Below, piece by piece: positions 1 through 15,000 of a stretch of DNA of 64,000 bases. Where the stretch lies: assembly GCF_963678635.1 (NCBI RefSeq), contig NC_087071.1:21731194-21795193 (forward strand), written 5' to 3'. Source of the stretch: Symsagittifera roscoffensis. Lineage: Eukaryota > Xenacoelomorpha > Acoela > Convolutidae. A program made the translations under genes and the position numbers. The notes below the pieces were generated by a model. It made no database searches. It worked only from the letters and a program-made list of their open reading frames with translations, and had not been told where the DNA came from. Positions within the stretch are counted from its first letter, which is position 1; the number at the start of each line of letters is the position of its first letter.

Positions 1-27
1 GCACTTCAGAGTCGACATCTCATTCAG
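1..27 (+). CDS. Receptor exon (3' end of an extracellular-domain exon)
   Basis: Truncated by the window edge. It reads HFRVDISFR in the only frame that joins the next exon (split Arg codon AG|G). This corresponds to the beta-strand just before the RQxWxDxRL motif of GABA/glycine receptors. The donor is GTAGTT, weaker than the other donors of this gene. Confidence 0.7.
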
Positions 28-3000
28 GTAGTTCTAACTCGGACTGCGGTCAGTTGACAACTACTATACAACCAATCATAAACGTGACATGTAAGCAAAC
101 CTACGAAATAAATTATTACTGATTTCTTAACTTCAAATACAAATCGTAACTACCCGGGTTGACCAAAAATGCTAATCATACACTTTTCATGCAATTCCAT
201 AAGTACAGAAAATTGTTTGAAAGTTCTATGATTAGTATTTTTTCGTATATGGAAATTGTATGACTAGCATTTTCCCATAACCCAAAAATATTGATTTTTT
301 ACACTTCTTGGTTGTCTCATTTCTCAACATTTTTTAGTTGTGTTCGTAACCGACAAACAAGTGACCAAAACTGTGGTTACTCAAGCGTAGAGTAACCAAA
401 GGTTTGACCGTCTCGCATTAAAAATGCATTGAAAACGGTCTAAAATCTCTTAATTCTGTCTCAAATAATTAATATAACGAAAAAATCACAGCTTCAGTTT
501 TGACAAACATTTTCAACGATGATTTTTTTTGAAATTTGAATTTTTAAATTATCAATCATTGATCAAGGCATACATAAACATGTATAAATTGTGCGGACAA
601 AAAAGTAAATTTTGCGTGCAAATTTTTTTTTTGAAGAATGTTTGTTTGAGTACAAAATTCGATTTGCGGTTGAAAAAAAAAACACAAAAAATTGTTTGGG
701 CACTTTCAAAAATACTGGGACACATTTTTGTAGTCGCTATCAAAAAAATGCTAATCATACAATTTCCATATATGGAATATGTATGATAAGCATGTTTTTT
801 TTTGGTAATAAGTTTTTCTTTTTTATTTAGTACGCTACACCGAGTTTTATGCCGAAACAAGAAAATAGTTCTTCGAAAATTCGATGACATCATTTTAGCA
901 AAAGGAATGATAATTGCATGACTAGTATTTTTTCATAGACTTAGTTTATGGAAATGTATGATTAGCTTTTTTGGTCTTTCGAGGAAAACCCGGGTAACCC
1001 GATTTTGTTGATGATGTAGATATTGTTTATGCTTGTTGATTTCGTTTCTTCTTTCTTTGTTTTTCAACTAATCTAATCCTCAATTTAAAAAGTAAGTTTT
1101 TTTTGTAATTCGTATTTATTTCAGGCAGTTTTGGAGGGACAGTAGACTAGATTTTGCACAGTACAATGGGCCACAGTACACTCACAACTTGACACTCTCA
1201 CACGAGTTTCTAGAAAGGGTGAGTTCTGGGAAATTATGTGCACATATACTACCATTTCTGTATACGATATAATCATACTGCATTCGAACATTTTATAGAG
1301 GAAAAATTATCTCGAAAACGGAGACGAAACAACCCCGAAAGATAAATTATGATAATCATCTCGAAAGAGCTACGTGAACTGCTTCGTTCATACCAGCCTG
1401 CAGGGACGGATATGATTTTCTCGAGTCAGCCTGAAAAAAGCAAACATTTGGTGTTCATGATAAATGGTAAAAGCAAAATATAACCATTTCGTTCGGGATT
1501 CTTTAGCGTTTAGCAACAAAATTGCAAGTTTAAAAAAAAAATCAGAATAGGCTTTACAGTTGATATTTTTCAAAATCGGGTTGATAATTAGTTACTAGGT
1601 GCTCTAGGAGGGATAACAAGACCCCATATAGGTATCAAGATCCCAAAACTGATCTTTTGAGCGCTTTTTAGATTTGGGTTCCGGATACCTACTTCCCAGA
1701 CTCTTTGGACGCCTCGAAGCAGGATGTCATGGTGCCCAATGTTCTCATCAGACTATCTCCCGATGGATCCATACTCTACTCATCAAGGTAAGTTCGTATC
1801 ATTGATATTGAAAGTTGCAAAAATCCGATACATAATATTTTTAATTGAACAGAACAATTTGCCTATTTTAAACAATTTTTGCGCTCAGTTTAAACTTTCA
1901 AGCGACCTCGAGACAAGTTTCGAATCTAATTACAATCTCCAACCCTTTCAGGGGAGTTTCTTAAGTAGACCAAAATGGTCAATTTTTGGACCAATCAGAA
2001 TGCAGTAAGTTAGAATTCTCAAAAGAAAGCTCAGTGCTAATTTACTGCATTTATTTATAGGTATGGAGATTAGGGGAGGGGATTGTTAAGTAGATCCCAA
2101 AATTTTAGTCTGAAAAGTAGCTCTTGTATGCTAACTTTTTCTGAATTATGGTAACTGGTTTTTATGTTTATTTTTTCGGTCTGTTCCGATTTTTAGCACC
2201 TAATGGAGATTTACAAAAGATTGAATCGATAGATATAGTTAAGCAGAGAAAAAGTCCCAGCTCAAAAAAAAAAATCTTTTTTGGAAAAAATTCAAGCTCA
2301 ATTTTTTTTCAAATTCAAATTTTGAAATTTTTTTTTCGAGAAAACCACAAACATTGTTATATTTTGTAAAGCAAAATGATTTGAAATTGAAATCAGTTTA
2401 AATCGATTGTTAAACAGACAAACTACTGTATAAAAATCCATTTACGATAGACCATTTGATTACTTATATCGGTTTAGAATGGGGTTAAATAGGTTGTTAC
2501 GTTAAAAAAAAACATTTTTTTTTTGCATAAAAAATGGTTTTAAATCGATTCAAATGGATTTTTGCAAGGTAGTGAAAATCATCGAAATCGCAACTAATAA
2601 TTATTTAGCATAACTTTTTTCTTGTTCGGAAGCGCGAGCACATTTTTCTGTTCAAAAAATTTTAAAGAGAGCTACAGAGAGCATGAGTCACTCGAGGAGA
2701 CTTTTTTACCGCTAAATTTTGTGTTTAAGGGATTCCCTTTCAAATTATGTAAAACTAAGGGTTCCCGCTTTAATGAGAAGTACAAATATACAACATTTTT
2801 CAAATGTCAATTTAATATCATCGTTCTAGGCTCAATTGTTTAGGCAAACATCATATAATTGAAAAGATCAGCTTAGATTAAAAAAATTTGTTGCAAAAAA
2901 TTTAGATTATAATTATCTTTATTGCTATCATTATCGTTATCCTTATTTTCCGGCCGAGCATCAAAACTAAATTTAAATTGAAAGAATAAACTAAATTTTT

Positions 3001-6000
3001 TCCGCTAAATCTCTATTGTTTGATAGTTTAGAAAGTTTGAATATAGTTTGAACTTAATCTGTAAAAAATGGTTATACAAAAAAATCGTTGAAAATTGATT
3101 TATATCGGTTTAATATGATTTTATTCGAAATTTCATATGTGTGGAAAAATGAAACCAAATGATTTTTTCAGGAAAACTGAGTTTCTGTATAATTTTTTGC
3201 GTTGGTCAAAAAGGTTTTGGTATTTTTTTTCTGAAATCATAAGTGCATTTTTAATAATTTCAGCGTTTTTTATATCGCACAAAAGCGCGCAAGCGCGTCC
3301 TTAATTAGTGTTGCAACAAATGTTCAAATCAAGAGTTCGAACGTTTGACCGGAACGTTCGAACGTTCATTCGAATGTTGAACTACAAAAAATTTCTGAGA
3401 GGTAATTTTTTTCCACAACCTGCGCAAACAAAATTGATAAAATAATCAATTTAGAGTCACGTAGTTAACAAATACCAATTATCACACATGAAGATTTGCA
3501 TATCAACGTGCTCCCCAGATAACAAACTGCGTTTTTTTTTGTTACCACATCACCAGCTGTACTAAAAACACGCTCTAAGGGTGTGCTCGATCCTTTTCCA
3601 ACCAAATACAGAGGAGCATGGGTGAATTACAATAAAATTGAATAATCTATATCTTATTGATGAAATTAGCATTGGAATGTCAATCTCGCGAATTAACGCT
3701 CAGACGTTCGAACTATTCTTGCAACACTATCCTTAATATTCTCTGGGCTCCATTTCACAACCCCCACATTGGTAGTGACAAAAGCGTTTCCACGTCTCTA
3801 AGTCAAAACAAAACAACAGCACAAAAGCTGTTCAGAAATCCAGAATTTCCAGAATTTCCAGAATTTCCAGAATTTCCAGAAATTCAGAATTCTAATTTTG
3901 CTGCAGTCTGATTGGTCAGAAATTCGAAAAATTAATTCTGCTTAACAATCTCCCCTTCTTTAAAGTGTGTGTGTGTGTGTGTGTGTGGGGGGGGGTCGAG
4001 ATTTTCAACTAGATCCATTTTTTGTTCAAGAGTAACGGTGATCACGAAATGTCCGATGGAGTTGGCGGCCTTCCCCCTCGACACCCAGACGTGCATCTTG
4101 AGACTAGAGTGCTACGGCTACACCGCGGAGGAACTCAGACTCTTCTGGAAGGACGGAATAGACTCAGGTAAGCCACTCACGAATATCTATCTATCTATAT
4201 TACACTCTAACAACCTGTCGTACGTTCACATGCAAAAAATAGTTCACATTTGCACAATTTTTTGATATAAAAAGGACATCATTTCGAAGACTTGTTTTTT
4301 TTGTAAATCGGATTTTTGCAGAATATATTTCGTGTATTCTAAAATTTTTACTCAGCCTCTTGGTTCCGCTGAGCATCATATAGGGCGTAAATGGTATGTG
4401 CAGACAAATAAAATGCAAAAAAATCTAAAATTTAATTAATTAGCCAATTTATTTATTATTTTCTACAATAATAATATCAGTTGACCTAGAGAAGATAGTT
4501 AACAGAGTTGGCTTCTCCTTATAAAACCCGCTCATGCAGTTATGAAACATGTGCAAATCAGAAAATGACAAAACCACGGCCGAAAACAAAAAAGTTTAAA
4601 TAAAATCTTAAATGCCTAAAAAAGGTTAAGCTTCTTTTGGATCTATATATCTTTTTATATCCCCCTTTGGTACCTATTAACGATATGAACCTATGAACTA
4701 ATTAAACGGTAATCATCTGTGATTTTTGTACCTAACGAATCTCCCACAAACCCTTTTTTTGCAAAAGGTTGGGGGGAGTTAAAGAGATCACATCTTTTAA
4801 ATGAATGTGTGTTGTACCGTCACAGTTACAATGAAGAGAAAAGGAAAAGACGGCAAAACGGGTAAGACGCATTGCACTTTAAAATTGGTATGTTGTCATG
4901 GATAGATTTAAATTGTGCTCGTGGAAATGCTTCCTAATTTTAACGATCATAATAATTGCAATGATAATAATTAGTATCGACATCAAGTCGACGGGACTTC
5001 AAGTCAAAGTACAAAATTTAGACCAAAAATTATTTATAATTTCGAAAACAGTTGAGGATCATAAGCTCAGAGTTTTTTTCATTGTTTTTTACAGAATTGA
5101 ATGTTTTGGATCAGTCAACGATATGATTTTTTTTCAAATTATAGTTCATCCATTTCAAAATCCGGTTGCTCTTAAACTTAAAGATCTCTTGATCAGCTTT
5201 TAGGAAAAAATAGTGATTATAAACAACTGAATTCTTGTAACTGCCACAAAAAAAAACTGAATTATTTCAATTCACCATCATATTATACATGCAATAAAAT
5301 GTTTCAAACTCAGCCTGAAACACTTTTGACCTGAAATTCCGTCTGCTTGTTGTCCTCAACCTTAATTATAGTATAGGAATTGATCACAACTATGTTGACT
5401 TTTTGGTTTTATTTCTCCGCGAAAAAAATACTGACTTGACTATAATCTCTTGTGTTTCATTGGGTTTTCATTGACAATAATAATTGTAATAAGTTATTCT
5501 TAAGGACGGTTTGTTATACTGATAAGTTATTATAATTCAATTTTTACCGAGCACTGAACTTGAACGCACGCTGAAAACTTCACAGCCTGTCAGAAAAATC
5601 CGTATGAAAACTTTTCTAAATTTCATCCGAGCGATCACTTGTCAGTGAATTCAACTACACTGTTTTTATTTACAGAAGAAAGTTTACTAAAAATTGTTTT
5701 AAAGGAAAACGATCACCAAAATATGCTTGTAAACACCTAAGGTGTTAAAAAATAATTATTTTTTGTATTATAAATTTAATCATCAAGCTTCATTTTTAAT
5801 TACTGAGAAAAATTTTCAAAATCGACGGATCAACATTTTCAAACGTTGTAGAATCTTCTGACTCTGACTGATACCTTTTTTTGTTTGTTGCAGTTTTTTA
5901 TTAAGCTTCTGGAGGAGAAACCGTTAACAAAGTCGGTTGTGAGCCCAGATCTAAATGTTTTTGCTAATAGCTTGAGCAACTCGTAAAATTGGTAGTAAAA

Positions 6001-9000
6001 AAAGTAACCATTTTTTTTGAACTCTTCTGATTTCATCAAATCTTTTGGTCCAATTGATAATGCGTAACAGAGAATTGTATTGACTTTGCAAATTGAACAG
6101 AGTAGTTTTGTTGACAGTTTTAGAAATTAGGATTCCAGAGTGGAAGAGCACATGAATGAAAGAGTGTATTGAAAAACTCCATCAACAATTTTTGCTTAGA
6201 TGTTTCAATGAGGAGTACATAATTGAAATAAACTTGCTCGAGCTCTCTCTCAAGTCTGTCGCGCAATGGTCTAAAAAATTACCTTTTTTGTCAATATTGA
6301 CGACTAAATATTTAGCAGTGCTTTTGGGGTTAAGTGAAGTTCTATCCCAAACTGTGGTAGGGAAATCCGATTTCCAGTTTGTTATCATGAATGAAGTTTT
6401 TTTAAAAAGTCGTTTTGGTAGCATTCATCCGTTTTTTATTTTCAACTTGGTCCTCTTTAAGTAAATCTCTGTTAGTTAGTCTGTCGCTTGCATTTGCATC
6501 ATTCGCAAACAGAATTATATTATTACTGTTAACTGTGACTCTTAAATCGTTTAAAAAATGATGAAATATGACATGTCTTAATATCGAACACTGGAGCTCT
6601 CCGCACTTTAGGTTTTTAATACTGGAATCTTGATTGTAAAAGACTAGAAATTGCTTTCATTCAGACAGATAGGATTTTAAAAAGTCGTTGACTGTCTTTG
6701 GCCGGCTGTCCTTCTAACATTTTTGTACTAGAAAAGATTGATTGAGTCAATGATTGAAAGAATTGATTGAAGTAGAAAAACTGAATTTGAACTCTATTGA
6801 TGATCCTTTTGACAAAAGTTTTGCATTCTAATAATATGTACTGGCAAATATGGTGTATCGACTAGCAGAAAGATCGACAAATGAAAGACAAGGATTCTAA
6901 GTTTCGTACTCTTATGTTTCCCATAAACGAATTCTTGGTGTTGTTTTTCTTCCGACAAATTTGCCATCAAAAAATGTTTGTCGAGAAGCGTAACATTTCT
7001 TTTGATAGTGGATCAGTCGAATCGGCATATAGTAGTCAAGCATTAGGCTATTGGACAAAGGCCAATGACCCGCTCGCTTATTTTTACTTTGCTATTTTCA
7101 ACCGCTGAAGTTTGAGATCTGAAACTGTCGATAAGGTTTTGATAATTTTTTTTTGTGAAAGTAAAAAGAAAAAAATCAATTATTCGCAACATTCCACATA
7201 GAAACTATTTTTGAAAAACTCTGATGTTGAGGACATAACAGACGAGCCCTGATATAATATCAGTCTGAATACATATACCACAAACTGTTCCGTCTGAGTA
7301 ATGCAATAAAAAAATTTAAATAATTGAGCTAAACCCAGGCCATAACTTAATAAAACTGAGTAAACTGATAGTCACTCAAAATCAACAATTAGTTTATTCA
7401 ATTCAAAATTTCTTCAAATAACATCAAAAATTGCAAAAATGTAATAAATACAAAAAATTTGCAATGAGTCGTTGAAAAAAAAACAATGTTCTCTTTTATC
7501 TTTAAGAAAAACGTTCTGTTATCCTCCAGCAGCTATGGCAAAAAATCTACTCCTAACTTTGAATTGTCAGCTCCTAGCAAAAAAGAACAAGGAAAGCTGG
7601 TTGCTGTGCAAGTACCACAGAATGTTTCTTCAAGTTAGTGTCTTTGCTTGTACGTCGTAAGAGTTTAGTGCTATACAAACGTGTAGAAATTTAGTGAAAT
7701 AGGCATAAGGTCAACAATTTCTACAAAAAAAACAAAAGATTTTAAAAAATTTCCAGGTTTTTTTGCACTCTAAAAGGCTCCCAAAAATATATATTATTTT
7801 TTTGCCTATTTTGTGATTTTCTTTCATAACAAACGTTACGTGATCGGTTCACTCGTTCGATTATAGCCGATTTTTGTGCAAGTAGCACAGAATGTTCCCA
7901 CCATAGATAGCCTAAGTAGAGAGACAAAAAATCAAAAACTTTCAAATCGGTTTTTCTTGAAACTGCGAATTTTTTAAAGAAGTTTTAAATGTCGCCCGAA
8001 TCGCGACTGAAAGGGCTCTAATATGATATATCACTCAAAACAGTCCGTTGATTATTTGTATTGCCTAATTTCACATGGGAAAAAAACTAAAACAACTTTG
8101 TATACAAAGCTCATCCCCATTTTCAATGGTCGGAACAGAAATAACAAAAGATTGGTTAAAAAAACTCATTTTTTTCACCATATTCTTTCTGAGGTATCAA
8201 AATTATACTGAACGCTTAGTTTTTTTGCATAAGTAAAATGATCGAGGGCTTGGGCATTTTGAATTTTTCAATTGTGATAAATTTTCAATGGATAACTTAA
8301 AACCACCACATAGACATTAGCTGCACAAATAATTTTTTGGTTATTTAAGTAAATCATCTAATCAGATTTCGGTTTTGACAATTGCTCAAGGAAAAACTTA
8401 GGTTAGACCACGGTTTTTTCCAATTTTTGTGTCCAGGTTCTAAACAGTTTTTTTCATATAATCCAGCGATCAAATGCAACCGACGCCGAGGATAGTAACA
8501 CAAGCTGTTGAAACAATTTTTAACGTAATCAAAAGTGATGCCAAGAGCCTAAACTTTGGAAAAAGGTCAACCCTAAGTTCTATAAGTGCAAGCGCAAAAT
8601 TTGTCGGGGCTCCGAAAACATTCCAAACTGAATTTTGTCAAAATATTCGATTTTCTCAAATTGCCACTATTCAGATTTATTTTTGTCACCTGACTAAGTT
8701 CTCCTAGATCAAGCTTGTGCTTGTGAATTGCATCTTCACCTCTTGGTAAAGTATGATAGTTGGGTCCCAAAAATTTAGATGGGTCCCAGAAGAAATTTTT
8801 TTAGGCCTTAAAGTCTTCGAAAACATGGTTCGCATTTGTTTATTTGTGCTTTGGAAGTTTTCACAAAAATGCCTGACCCATTTTTCATACTTGCTTTTTC
8901 TTGGGGCATAAATATCATACTTGTACCGTCCTCTATTTTTTATTAGTGATCAGAGGCGGATCTAGGGTTTTCTCGAGGGGGGCGGGTTTTCAAAAATTTT

Positions 9001-12000
9001 CGAAAATTTTGTCAACCTTTTACCTTTTTTTTTCGGTCGTCCGATCGACCAAATAGATTTTCCCAGATCGAGCTCTCCCAAAGCACTAACAAGACCCTGT
9101 TTTGGCCAAATTTTCTGCGCCGCAGGCACAATTTTGAAAAACAGGCCAAAAAACGCGTTTTAGGCACTTTTTAGAAAATTCTGACCAACAAAATTGCGTT
9201 TTTTTGGCGCGCGCTCCCACCTCAAAGCAAGTATATATTGGCGCACATGGTGCCTTTAGAAAATTTTTAGGGTCCGTCACTAAATATGGATATCTCAAAA
9301 GAGTACAAAGGGGGAACCCTTTGGGTCGGCAGGGGGTCTAATCCCTGAGGAAAAAAGGCGTCCGCCCCCGCCCCCCCCCCTAAATCCGCCCCTGTTAGTG
9401 ATACACAAACTAAGTGATACACATTTGTAAATTACGCTGCAGCATGCATCTAGTTGATTGCACGTTCACCCCATTTTCTATTCTTTTAAGTGGTAAATCT
9501 CTTTTTTTATTTCTGATCATTTGATATTGGATGTTTGCACGGCTTTATTTTGATTTTTATCAGTTGGTCTTCAAATAAGTGTGATTTTTTAAAGTTAAGA
9601 TTAAGTGGTTAAATGATTATTTCTAAAACGTAGAGCAACTTAGTTCGCAAAACTGTTTTTTGTATATCATATTTCGTTTGTGACCTACAGGACCATTTTT
9701 CGCCTATTATATATATATTTTTTTTATATATATTTATTTTTTTATATTTTGCAAAAACTTCAGCCGAAAAGTTTCCAAAAGAAAATGAAAAAGTTTGATT
9801 TAGAGGCAAAACAAATGAGTGTGTTTCAAAATGGAGTCATTCCCAATTCAAAATTATCAGTTGGCGCTGAAAAACCGTTGAAAATTCTTCTGACCACTAG
9901 GTTGATTTGCTAATTTGAAAGCCAATTTCGCCATTGGTCGAGCAATATGAATAAATCTATAAAACGAATTTTTTGGTCATCATACTGAAGTGTTTATGCG
10001 ACCTAAAAGTATCATTATATCAAACAAACGGGGAAAAACTGTTTTTTTGGGGAAGTGTTTTGGTCCGACCACGTCACTAAAGGACGGTGAAAAACAATGG
10101 CGAAAGTTGATTAATTCCACTTGATTTTCATTTATTTTCACTGCACTGATAAAACTTGTCAGAAGTCAAATTTGGTTTCATAAAACAACCCTTTGAGCCA
10201 TAATTTGGCTACGATGAAAATAATTTCTAGAAATTACTGATCTGGATTTTTTAAATTGTCAAGAACAAATATGCTTAACGCTTGATGATCGTTAAATTGA
10301 TGGAGTCCTTTTCAGTTTTTTTTTTAATCTTTTCATGCTAATTCTTAGCTAGAAACTATGTATATAACGTGTATTTTTCAGTTAAAACTAACCCATTTAT
10401 TAAGTAGTACCAAAACAAGCTTAAAAGAAATAATTTTGAAAAGTATATGATGAGTGAAAAAACATTTGCTCATTTTTTTCTTGCTTAGGGTCGGATAACA
10501 AACTGTTACTCTTGTTTTTCGTACATAACTGTATGAAAATTTTTTGGTTTCATAATTGCAGCCAAAATAAAAGTGCTAGATGTATCTTTCTATAGTGTGA
10601 AAAAAACGTTACTGATTTCACTATCAAAACTCTTATTTTATAAAAACAATTTCTATCCAACAGTAGATAAAGACTTGCAATAGGAATTATTCTGCCGGCT
10701 AGGAGACACCGGGAAAACAGGAAAAGTCTGCGTCAACCATTCATTGAAATAGTAGTCTTTTTTGTAATTTTTTTAATGAAACTTATAATAAAAAGCATTA
10801 TCATTTGCTGAGCTCACTATCATTTTCTCAGCCAAAAAAATTGAGAATAGATTTTTTCAGAGAATGAAGTAAGTTGACAAATCGGTCGAAATCGATTTTT
10901 TTTATTTTTGAGCAATAAATTTTATTTCCTGGAAACATTTCATCTGGAGAAGTTCTATGTGTCACTATAGTTCCCTGATCGGAGTGATATCAGAGTAAAT
11001 GTTGGTTTTTATTGTAGGTTTGAGTATTCTGGTGCAAAGTGTTTCAATTTTTTGCGAATTTCAAAATTCATTGTTAAAGCAATTGATACTGACTTTCTTA
11101 TCCGTTGAATCTACTACTATTAATGAAAGCTGGTTTCTCTGAAAAACAGTTGAGGGTTTCGCGCCAATCTCACCATTGTTAAAGTATCAGATTGTAGATT
11201 CCGCTGCAAGAATTAAATGAAAGAATGCTCTCTATTCTTGAATCTGAGACAAAGCTTTTTCTTTTTTGTTTTAGACTCTACAGACAAATTTGCGTTGAGC
11301 ACAATAAACATAAGTATTGCGTAGTTCCCGCATCCAAATTGAGGCGTAAACAATTGATTATACCGAAATGTTTTGTTGATTTTTTGACAATTATACTTGA
11401 TTCTAGCTACCAAAATTAGGGTTTTAAGGATTTATAATCGTGATATTTTTTCCAAGAGACTATAATTGATTACAATTGATAATAGTTCATCCAAAAAACT
11501 GTTTAAATCAATTATTGTCGGTTATAATTTCTCATTTTTTGCAAATTTTGCTACACCTAAAATTAGTTTTGATTTTATCCAATGAGCAATTTTTTTGTCA
11601 AAAAAATCTCCAGACAGCGAGATGTCTTGTCACACTTTTGTTCTTCTGAACACAGAGTTTTACCACGAAATAAAACTTTCATAGAGATCCTTTCTTTTTA
11701 GTTGAAAGGTTCCCGCGGTAGGTGAAAAATAAAATATTTCGAAAAAAATCTTGAAACTAAAACAATCCGCTGATATCTTGGTGGTTAAAAGACTAAGAAG
11801 CTCATCAAAAAAACTTCAATGAAGATATAAACAAAGAAAAAAGATAAATAATTAAATATGAATTTCAATTGATTTGAAAACCTTCAACAAAAGTTTTCTC
11901 ATTTTTCACTTAAGTCTACACTAGGGTACACCAACATCTACAAAAGGCATAAAATATAGCAATTCAGATGCAAAGTAGAAGATCAAAAATTGCAAAAAAA

Positions 12001-15000
12001 GGGATTTTTATTTTTAGTCGGTTTTAATCGATTATAACGGGTTTTTTCTGCTCAACACATGAATTGAAGCTTAGCAAAAAACAATAAAAAAAAATTAATT
12101 AATCTAATTTAAAAATAATCAATTATTATCAAAAATGATCAATTATAATTGCATCGAAAAGTAGATGAATTAAAAATTGAGTACAATCGATTAAAATATA
12201 TTATAGTGCGTTATATTTCATTTTTAAAAGAAAAATTATAACCAATTATTAATCAATTTTTAGTCAATTTCAGTACGACTGGTACTAAAATCATAACATA
12301 ATCGATTTTTAAGGCTTGAAACTAGATGCCGGTTTTGAATTATTGTTATTATAAGTTTTTATAGTATAGAGATATTGCGAAGTTATAAGTTAAAAAGACT
12401 TGTGCCCAATAATAATAGTTATCATGATTATTTTTTACTTTTTCTGGAACAAGCATAGTTCTTATTTAACGTCAATTGAACGACGTGATTCTTGGCTCAG
12501 GAAAATCTTTAAAAAACTACGTAAAATTGCTTTCTATCCAATGAATGCTTGGCGCAATTTTACCTGGCGCAGATTATGTCAAAGGTTTACAAATTTTCAG
12601 TTTAATACCTGTTAACAATAAAAAATTATCTTCATATTTTGCTTTTCAGTGAAAAACAGCAGTATTCATCTGGCCCAGTTCAAAATGGAGAAGATCGTTC
12701 TGACCAACCAGACTTTTTCTTTCTCTACAGGGTCGTTCATCCAATTGCAAGTCAATTTCCACCTCAAACGAGATTTGTTGTTCTTCATTCTACAGAGCTA
12801 TGTTCCTTCTACATTTATTGTCATGTGTTCATGGGTGAGTAACTCTATTTTTGTACTTTATGTGTCAGAAATAGAATTCAGTAGATAAATCGTGAAGAAG
12901 TGGTTACGTCTATGCCTCTCAAACCACAGGTCGGATGTTCGAGGCACATCAGCGGTTATCCGTGAGAAGCTGAACAACACGAATGTTGGTCCTTTCCCTT
13001 GTGGAAAAAATTTCTTAACTCCTCAAGAAAGATTTGATTGGTCAGATATAAAATTCTTGCGACTATTAATGAGTGGTTGGTCTTTTGAGTATTAAATCCT
13101 TTACGAGTATTCTATGCCTAAAAACAGTTAAGCAAACTACAAAACCAACACCAAAAAAGTTATGATCCCAAGGTTATAAAACGTTATTAATTTCGACATA
13201 TTCATTTTCATTTATTTGTTTTATGTTTTCCGGGGCAAGTGGCCAATTTGAGTGAACTTAAATTTTGTTTTTTTTTTGTGTAAGGTTTTTTTTTTGCTTT
13301 TGATATAAAGTTAACTTCAATGAATCTTTTTTGCTCAAGACTTGAATCACTTGATGCGAATCATTACCTGTTACTGATGCTCGTTCGCTAAGAACCTTTT
13401 CTCGTTACAAACTGAAGCCTGCATTATCGAAAAAGATAATTTGAATATCTGCATAATCATATAGTGCTAAGCATAGTCAGCAGACTGTAGCGTGCCGAGG
13501 GGGGCGACCACCCTTCCCTCAACTCTGGCTGCTAAATTGTGGCTCCCTTTTGTATAACTTAATAACATCCATTTTTTGCTAACCAACCTAAAAATTTTTC
13601 TAAAGGCGCTTTGGGCGCCAATATGAATATTTTCGAGAGGAGAGCGCGCGCCAAAAAACGCAAATTTTTTATCAAAGTTTTCGAAAAATTCCTAAAACGC
13701 CTTTTTTGTCCTGTTTTTTTTCTTATTTAAAGGGGAATATAAAATTGTTCGACCTATAAAAAAAGGTAGGCAAAATTTTAAACATTTTTCGAAAAACCGC
13801 AACCCCTTAAAATAATTTCTGATTACGCCACTGCCAGCAGACCATCAGAAAAGTGCTAATGAATTAAATATACCAATAAAACGCTTAAAAAAGCAGGGAA
13901 ATTTTTTTTGAACTTTGAGTTTCGAAGAAAAAATATATCGAGTTAAATAAAACTTTTGAAATTTATATTTTTCAAAAGATTATATAAATTTTACCTAATT
14001 AAAGAGTACTGGTTCTTTTCGTAATTATTCAACTACCCAGCGAAATATGAAACTAAAAGTCATTCAAGATATTTCAAGCTATTAGCTCTTTGTTTTAGGA
14101 GATTCATTAAGCAATTGAGTTTTGTTTGAAATAAAAAAAACAAAAAAAATAAGAGTGAAAAAAACTTAAACCAAGTCGATCAAAAAGGGTTATCTTGGAA
14201 GGTCTTGCAAATAAGAATTTTGAAAGGGGGAGGGTATTCTTGCAAGAACTTGCAAGATAAATTTCAAAAAATTACTTTTCACAAAAAGTTATGCAAGCCT
14301 CCAGTTGACAAAAAACACAAAGAATCGGTTGTTTATTTAAAATCGGAAAATACACAGAATGAATAATTTTTGAAAAAATTTTTGTATATATATAAATTTC
14401 GTAATAAAAAAAATTACAGATTGTGGTTACAATTATGCCTTTCAAATTAAAATGCTCAGCAATATATTGTTTAGATTTTATTCGGAATTAACCCATCTAG
14501 TTTTGCAATTCTAGCAGTTAGGAGTTAAACTTTTGTCAATTATGGCAAAACTTCAATCAATAGAAAGAGATATTTTGAATGCTGTGTTCACATAGGTAAA
14601 GTAATTAATTATTTTCACCTTACGCTTTGCGGCTATAGTTTTTCGTTGATTTGCTTAAGCATTCGAATGTTACCACTTGTTACTTGTTTTTCATCCTTCC
14701 TACGCAAACACTATAGGTTGTCTTTTGGGTATAGTGGATTTTTCCCACAAAAAAATCAGATTTTTTAAGATCTTGCTTTAAAATAGTTATCTTAGAAAAA
14801 TCATCTTTCAAGATCTTGCAAAAATCTTGTCAAAGCTTCAAAAAAGATGCATCATCTTTAAAATAATCTGTAAGAGATTCTTGCTAGATCTTGCTAGTTT
14901 ACTCCCTTGATCGACTCCCCATAGGACATTTTTTTGTCAAATTTTGATAAAATAAAAACAAGCGTTTTCTTCTTCATTCTGGGCCACCATAGATTCAACT

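Larger units (their letters stand above)
1788..4030. other. Receptor intron containing a hAT-type MITE and microsatellites
   Basis: Holds the element at 3306-3729, a short AATTTCCAG-type tandem repeat near 3838-3885 and a (GT)n tract followed by a G run near 3965-3997. The rest is AT-rich with no recognisable gene. Confidence 0.6.
4168..12649. other. 8.5-kb receptor intron, repeat-rich
   Basis: Contains an antisense LINE RT relic (about 5830-6720), a hAT MITE (8951-9394), a dispersed repeat also seen near 48.9 and 54.3 kb (about 7580-8160), and a very AT-rich block at 11440-12310 with many copies and inversions of AATCGATTATAA-like motifs. No supported host exon was found inside. Confidence 0.6.

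Noticed and set aside
529-893. Overlapping open frames on both strands in the first intron
   Set aside because: Composed of homopolymer runs, no splice logic with the receptor exons, and they overlap a palindromic repeat.
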